From: Amia ocellicauda
Taxonomy: Eukaryota > Chordata > Actinopteri > Amiiformes > Amiidae
Reading direction: 5' to 3'
Length of the DNA stretch: 64,000 bases
Assembly: GCF_036373705.1 (NCBI RefSeq)
Contig: NC_089863.1
Span: 24,725,917-24,789,916 of the forward strand
Shown: positions 55,876-64,000 of the stretch, piece after piece
Layout of the letters: every line of letters starts with the position of its first letter
Numbering within the stretch: position 1 is the stretch's first letter
Notes under the pieces: generated by a model
Databases searched by the model: none
What the model saw: only the letters and a program-made list of their open reading frames with translations
Told to the model about the DNA's origin: nothing
Program-made: the position numbers and the translations under genes

Positions 55876-58800
55876 CCTGCACACTGACTCACACCCTGCA
55901 CACTGACTCACACACTGCACACTGACTCACACACTGCACACTGATTCACACCCTGCACACTGACACACTGACACACACCCTGCACACTGACACACACCCT
56001 GCACACTGACACTGCACACTGACTCACACCCTGCACACTGACTCACACACTGCACACTGACACACACCCTACACCCTGCACACTGACTCACACCCTGCAC
56101 ACTGACACACTGACACACACCCTGCACACTGACTCACACCCTGCACACTGTCACACACCCTGCACACTGACTCACACCCTGCACACTGACACACACCCTG
56201 CACACTGACTCACACCCTACACCCTGCACACTGACACACACCCTGCACACTGACACTGCACACTGACACACACCCTGCACACTGACACACACCCTACACC
56301 CTGCACACTGACTCACACACTGCACACTGACACACACCCTGCACACTGACACACCCTGCACACTGACTCACACCCTGCACACTGACACACACCCTGCACA
56401 CTGACTCACACCCTGCACACTGACACACCCTGCAAACTGACTCACACCCTGCACACTGACTCACACACTGCACACTGACACACATCCTGTACACTGACTC
56501 ACACCCTGCACACTGACTCACACATTGCACACTGACACACACTCTGCACACTGACTCACACACTGCACACTGACACACACCCTGCACACTGACACACTGA
56601 CTCACACACTGCACACTGGCACACACCCTGCACACTGACACACTGACTCACACCCTGCACACTGACACGCACACTAACACACCCTGCACACTGACACTGC
56701 ACATTGACACACACACCCTGCACACTGACACACACCCTGCACACTGACTCACACCCTGCACACTGACACACACCCTGCACACTGACACTGCACACTGTCA
56801 CACACCCTGCACACTGACACACACCCTGCACACTGACTCACACCCTGCACACTGACACACACACTGCACACTGACACACACCCTGCACACTGACACACAC
56901 CCTGCACAATGACTCACACACTGCACACTGACACACCCTGCACACTGACTCACACCCTGCACACTGACTCACACCCTGCACACTGACACACACCCTGCAC
57001 ACTGACACTGCACACTGACACACACCCTGCACACTGACACACACCCTGCACACTGACTCACACCCTGCACACTGACACACACCCTGCACACTGACACACA
57101 CCCTGCACACTGATTCACACCCTGCACACTGACACACACCCTGCACACTGACACACACCCTGCACACTGACACTGCACACTGTCACACACCCTGCACACT
57201 GATTCACACCCTGCACATGACACACACCCTGCACACTGACACACACACTGCACACTGACACACTGACACACACCCTGCACACTGACTCACACCCTGCACA
57301 CTGACACTGCACACTGACACACACCCTACACCCTGCTCACTGACTCACACACTGCACACTGACACACACCCTGCACACTGACACACTGACTCACAACCTG
57401 CACACTGACACACACCCTGCACACTGACACACACCCTGCACACTGACACTGCACATTGACACACACACCCTGCACACTGACTCACACCCTGCACACTGAC
57501 ACACACCCTGCACACTGACTCACACCCTGCACAATGACACACAACCTACACCCTGCACACTGACTCACACACTGCACACTGACACACACCCTGCACACTG
57601 ACTCACACCCTGCACAATGACACACACCCTACACCCTGCACACTGACTCACACACTGCACACTGACACACACCCTGGACACTGACTCACACCCTGCACAC
57701 TGTCACACACCCTGCACACTGACTCACACCCTGCACACTGACACACACCCTGCACACTGACTCACACACTGCACACTGACACACACCCTGCACACTGACA
57801 CACACCCTACACCCTGCACACTGACTCACACACTGCACACTGACACACACCCTGCACACTGACACACACCCTGCACACTGACTCACACCCTGCACACTGA
57901 CACACTGACACACACCCTGCACACTGACACACTGACACACACCCTGCACACTGACACACTGACTCACACGCTGCACACTGACACACACCCTGCACACTGA
58001 CACACACCCTGCACACTGACACTGCACACTGACTCACACCCTGCACACTGACTCACACCCTGCACACTGACACACTCCCTACAGCCTGCACACTGACTCA
58101 CACACTGCACACTGACACACACCCTGCACACTGACACACTGACACACACCCTGCACACTGACTCACACCCTGCACACTGACTCACACACTGCACACTGAC
58201 ACACCCTGCACACTGACACACACCCTGCACACTGACTCACACCCTGCACACTGACACACACCCTGCACACTGACTCACACCCTGCACACTGACACACACC
58301 CTACACCCTGCACACTGACTCACACCCTGCACACTGACACTGCACATTGACACACACACCCTGCACACTGACACACACCCTGCACACTGACACACCCTGC
58401 ACACTGACTCACACCCTGCACACTGACACACACCCTACACACTGACTCACACACTGGACACTGACACACACACTGCACACTGACTCACACCCTGCACACT
58501 GACTCACACCCTGCACACTGACACACTGACACACACGCTGCACACTGACACACACCCTGCACACTGACACACTGACTCACACCCTGCACACTGACACACA
58601 CCCTGCACACTGACACACACCCTGCACACTGACACTGCACACTGACTCACACCCTGCACACTGACTCACACCCTGCACACTGACACACTGACTCACACAC
58701 TGCACACTGACTCACACACTGCACACTGACACACACTCTGCACACTGCAGACTGACTCACACACTGCACACTGACACACACCCTGCACACTGACACACTG

Positions 58801-61800
58801 ACTCACACACTGCACACTGACACACACTGCACACTGACACACCCTGCACACTGACTCACACCCTGCACACTGACACACACCCTGCACACAGACACTGCAC
58901 ACTGACACACCCTGCATACTGACTCACACACTGCACACTGACACACACCCTGCACACTGACACACACCCTACACCCTGCACACTGACTCACATACTGCAC
59001 ACTGACTCACACACTGCACACTGACACACACCCTGCACACTGACACACTGACACACACCCTGCACACTGACTCACTCCCTGCACACTGACTCACACACTG
59101 CACACTGACACACCCTGCACACTGACTCACACCCTGCACACTGACACACACCCTGCACACTGACTCACACACTGCACACTGACACACACCCTGCACACTG
59201 ACTCACACACTGCACACTGACTCACACCCTGCACACTGACACTCACCCTACACCCTGCACACTGACTCACATACTGCACACTGACTCACACACTGCACAC
59301 TGACACACTGACACACACCCTGCACACTGACTCACACCCTGCACACTGACTCACACACTGCACAGTGACACACCCTGCACACTGACTCACACCCTGCACA
59401 CTGACTCACACACTGCACACTGACTCACACCCTGCACACTGACACACCCTGCACACTGACTCACACCCTGCACACTGACTCACACACTGCACACTGACTC
59501 ACACACTGCACACTGACACACACCCTGCACACTGACTCACACACTGCACACTGACACACACCCTGCACACTGACTCACACCCTGCACACTGCACACTGAC
59601 ACACTGACTCACACCCTGCACACTGACACGCACACTAACACACCCTGCACACTGACACTGCACATTGACACACACACCCTGCACACTGACACACTGACAC
59701 ACTGACTCACACCCTGCACACTGACACACACCCTGCACACTGACTCACACCCTGCACACTGACACACACCCTGTACACTGACACACACACTGCACACTGA
59801 CACACCCTGCACACTGACTCACACCCTGCACACTGACTCACACCCTGCACACTGACACACCCTGCACACTGACACACACCCTGCACACTGACACTGCACA
59901 CTGACACACACCCTGCACACTGACACACACCCTGCACACTGACTCACACCCTGCACACTGACACACACCCTGCACACTGACACACTGACACACACCCTGC
60001 ACACTGACACACTGACTCACACCCTGCACACTGACACACACCCTGCACACTGACACACACCCTGCACACTGACACTGCACACTGACTCACACCCTGCACA
60101 CTGACTCACACACTGCACACTGACACACACCCTGCACACTGACTCACACCCTGCACACTGACACACACCCTACACCCTGCACACTGACACACACCCTGCA
60201 CACTGACACACACCCTGCACACTGACTCACACCCTGCACACTGACACACACCCTGCACACTGACTCACACCCTACACCCTGCACACTGACTCACACCCTG
60301 CACACTGACTCACACACTGCACACTGACACACACCCTGCACACTGACACACACCCTGCACACTGACTCACACCCTGCACACTGACACTGCACATTGACAC
60401 ACACACCCTGCACACTGACACACACCCTGCACACTGACACACCCTGCACACTGACTCACACCCTGCACACTGACACACACCCTACACACTGACTCACACA
60501 CTGGACACTGACACACACACTGCACACTGACTCACACCCTGCACACTGACTCACACCCTGCACACTGACACACTGACACACACCCTGCACACTGACACAC
60601 TGACACACACCCTGCACACTGACACACTGACTCACACGCTGCACACTGACACACACCCTGCACACTGACACACACCCTGCACACTGACACTGCACACTGA
60701 CTCACACCCTGCACACTGACTCACACCCTGCACACTGACACACTCCCTACAGCCTGCACACTGACTCACACACTGCACACTGACACACACCCTGCACACT
60801 GACACACTGACACACACCCTGCACACTGACTCACACCCTGCACACTGACTCACACACTGCACACTGACACACCCTGCACACTGACACACACCCTGCACAC
60901 TGACTCACACCCTGCACACTGACACACACCCTGCACACTGACTCACACCCTGCACACTGACACACACCCTACACCCTGCACACTGACTCACACCCTGCAC
61001 ACTGACACTGCACATTGACACACACACCCTGCACACTGACACACACCCTGCACACTGACACACCCTGCACACTGACTCACACCCTGCACACTGACACACA
61101 CCCTACACACTGACTCACACACTGGACACTGACACACACACTGCACACTGACTCACACCCTGCACACTGACTCACACCCTGCACACTGACACACTGACAC
61201 ACACGCTGCACACTGACACACACCCTGCACACTGACACACTGACTCACACCCTGCACACTGACACACACCCTGCACACTGACACACACCCTGCACACTGA
61301 CACTGCACACTGACTCACACCCTGCACACTGACTCACACCCTGCACACTGACACACTGACACACACCCTGCACACTGACACACTCCCTACAGCCTGCACA
61401 CTGACTCACACACTGCACACTGACTCACACACTGCACACTGACACACACCCTGCACACTGCAGACTGACTCACACACTGCACACTGACACACACCCTGCA
61501 CACTGACACACTGACTCACACACTGCACACTGACACACACTGCACACTGACACACCCTGCACACTGACTCACACCCTGCACACTGACACACACCCTGCAC
61601 ACAGACACTGCACACTGACACACCCTGCATACTGACTCACACACTGCACACTGACACACACCCTGCACACTGACACACACCCTACACCCTGCACACTGAC
61701 TCACATACTGCACACTGACTCACACACTGCACACTGACACACACCCTGCACACTGACACACTGACACACACCCTGCACACAGACTCACTCCCTGCACACT

Positions 61801-64000
61801 GACTCACACACTGCACACTGACACACCCTGCACACTGACTCACACCCTGCACACTGACACACACCCTGCACACTGACTCACACACTGCACACTGACACAC
61901 ACCCTGTACACTGACACACACCCTGCACACTGACTCACACCCTGCACACTGACACTCACCCTACACCCTGCACACTGACTCACATACTGCACACTGACTC
62001 ACACACTGCACACTGACACACACCCTGCACACTGACACACTGACACACACCCTGCACACTGACTCACTCCCTGCACACTGACACACCCTGCACACTGACT
62101 CACACCCTGCACACTGACTCACACACTGCACACTGACTCACACCCTGCACACTGACACACCCTGCACACTGACTCACACCCTGCACACTGACTCACACAC
62201 TGCACACTGACTCACACACTGCACACTGACACACACCCTGCACACTGACTCACACACTGCACACTGACACACACCCTGCACACTGACTCACACCCTGCAC
62301 ACTGCACACTGACACACTGACTCACACCCTGCACACTGACACGCACACTAACACACCCTGCACACTGACACTGCACATTGACACACACACCCTGCACACT
62401 GACACACTGACACACTGACTCACACCCTGCACACTGACTCACACCCTGTACACTGACACACACCCTGCACACTGACACACACCCTGCACACTGACTCACA
62501 CCCTGCACACTGACACACACCCTGTACACTGACACACACACTGCACACTGACACACACCCTGCACAATGACTCACACACTGCACACTGACACACCCTGCA
62601 CACTGACTCACACCCTGCACACTGACTCACACACTGGACACTGACACACACACTGCACACTGACTCACACCCTGCACACTGACTCACACCCTGCACACTG
62701 ACACACTGACACACACCCTGCACACTGACACACTGACACACACCCTGCACACTGACACACTGACTCACACGCTGCACACTGACACACACCCTGCACACTG
62801 ACACACACCCTGCACACTGACACTGCACACTGACTCACACCCTGCACACTGACTCACACCCTGCACACTGACACACTCCCTACAGCCTGCACACTGACTC
62901 ACACACTGCACACTGACACACACCCTGCACACTGACACACTGACACACACCCTGCACACTGACTCACACCCTGCACACTGACTCACACACTGCACACTGA
63001 CACACCCTGCACACTGACACACACCCTGCACACTGACTCACACCCTGCACACTGACACACACCCTGCACACTGACTCACACCCTGCACACTGACACACAC
63101 CCTACACCCTGCACACTGACTCACACCCTGCACACTGACACTGCACATTGACACACACACCCTGCACACTGACACACCCTGCACACTGACTCACACCCTG
63201 CACACTGACACACACCCTACACACTGACTCACACACTGGACACTGACACACACACTGCACACTGACTCACACCCTGCACACTGACTCACACCCTGCACAC
63301 TGACACACTGACACACACGCTGCACACTGACACACACCCTGCACACTGACACACTGACTCACACCCTGCACACTGACACACACCCTGCACACTGACACAC
63401 ACCCTGCACACTGACACTGCACACTGACTCACACCCTGCACACTGACTCACACCCTGCACACTGACACACTGACACACACCCTGCACACTGACACACTCC
63501 CTACAGCCTGCACACTGACTCACATACTGCACACTGACTCACACACTGCACACTGACACACACCCTGCACACTGACACACTGACACACACCCTGCACACA
63601 GACTCACTCCCTGCACACTGACTCACACACTGCACACTGACACACCCTGCACACTGACTCACACCCTGCACACTGACACACACCCTGCACACTGACTCAC
63701 ACACTGCACACTGACACACACCCTGTACACTGACACACACCCTGCACACTGACTCACACCCTGCACACTGACACTCACCCTACACCCTGCACACTGACTC
63801 ACATACTGCACACTGACTCACACACTGCACACTGACACACACCCTGCACACTGACACACTGACACACACCCTGCACACTGACTCACTCCCTGCACACTGA
63901 CACACCCTGCACACTGACTCACACCCTGCACACTGACTCACACACTGCACACTGACTCACACCCTGCACACTGACACACCCTGCACACTGACTCACACCC
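55870..64000. repeat. 19-bp satellite array, long arm (over 8.1 kb, runs off the window)
   Basis: The same unit as at 28680-29995 in the opposite orientation (cctgcacactgactcacac and variants). Roughly 400 or more units. Rare variants recur at long distance: cgcacactaacacaccctg near 56668, 59630 and 62342; ctgcagactgactcac near 58746 and 61458; tccctacagcctgcac near 58077, 60745, 61384, 62878 and 63487. Offsets of about 2713, 2668 and 2133 bp show large block duplications. The Cys-rich frames on the minus strand are repeat products, not genes. Confidence 0.97.

Noticed and set aside
55927..63749. Dozens of Cys/Val/Gln-rich open frames on the minus strand (and on the plus strand at 28764-29882)
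   Set aside because: They are translations of the 19-bp tandem repeat, which lacks stops in several frames. The period is not a multiple of three, so the same peptide recurs in all frames. No start context or conservation argues for a Cys-rich protein.

Overview
The window is vertebrate nuclear DNA, almost certainly from a ray-finned fish. It has multi-exon genes with GT-AG introns. It carries a PKZ-type kinase (Z-DNA-binding, known only from fishes) and a fish-style secreted C-type lectin. Its repeats are typical of fish genomes: Tc1/mariner, hAT, L2/CR1-like LINEs, microsatellites and minisatellites. I cannot name the species. All intact host genes lie on the minus strand, and most of the remaining sequence is transposon or satellite DNA.

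Layout. 1-4836: the 5' part of CCT3 (chaperonin gamma subunit; five coding exons, the rest lies left of the window) with a GC-rich CCAAT-bearing promoter at 4837-5260. 6208-13744: a complete 13-exon PDIA3/ERp57 gene of 486 codons. 14.0-16.3 kb: minisatellite and MITE DNA. 16294-23270: a complete 12-coding-exon PKZ gene (517 aa: two Z-alpha domains and an eIF2-alpha kinase domain), with a consensus ISRE and a probable non-coding first exon about 1 kb upstream. 23.6-28.5 kb: LINE, Tc1 and MITE remnants. 28584-33002: a complete five-exon C-type lectin gene of 174 aa, whose apparent 3'UTR is a 1.3 kb array of 19-bp units ending at an AATAAA signal. 33.7-46 kb: a transposon graveyard with one exception, a Tc1-superfamily element at 36113-37333 that looks intact (29-bp identical inverted repeats, uninterrupted 346-aa transposase, DD36E spacing). 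46.9-52.4 kb: a broken axonemal dynein heavy-chain pseudogene with a dead hAT transposon inside it. 52.5-55.6 kb: little of note. 55769-64000: an inverted copy of the lectin's last exon followed by more than 8 kb of the same 19-bp satellite, running off the window.

How the parts relate. CCT3 is a cytosolic folding subunit and PDIA3 an ER glycoprotein-folding oxidoreductase. PKZ and the lectin are probable innate-immunity genes: interferon-inducible translational shut-off, and secreted glycan or pathogen recognition. They are not an operon; each has its own promoter. The most unusual feature is the pair of outward-facing, oppositely oriented 19-bp arrays, each directly abutting a copy of the lectin terminal exon, about 26 kb apart. 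One seems to serve as a 3'UTR, and the other has expanded into a satellite with a long-range period near 2.71 kb.
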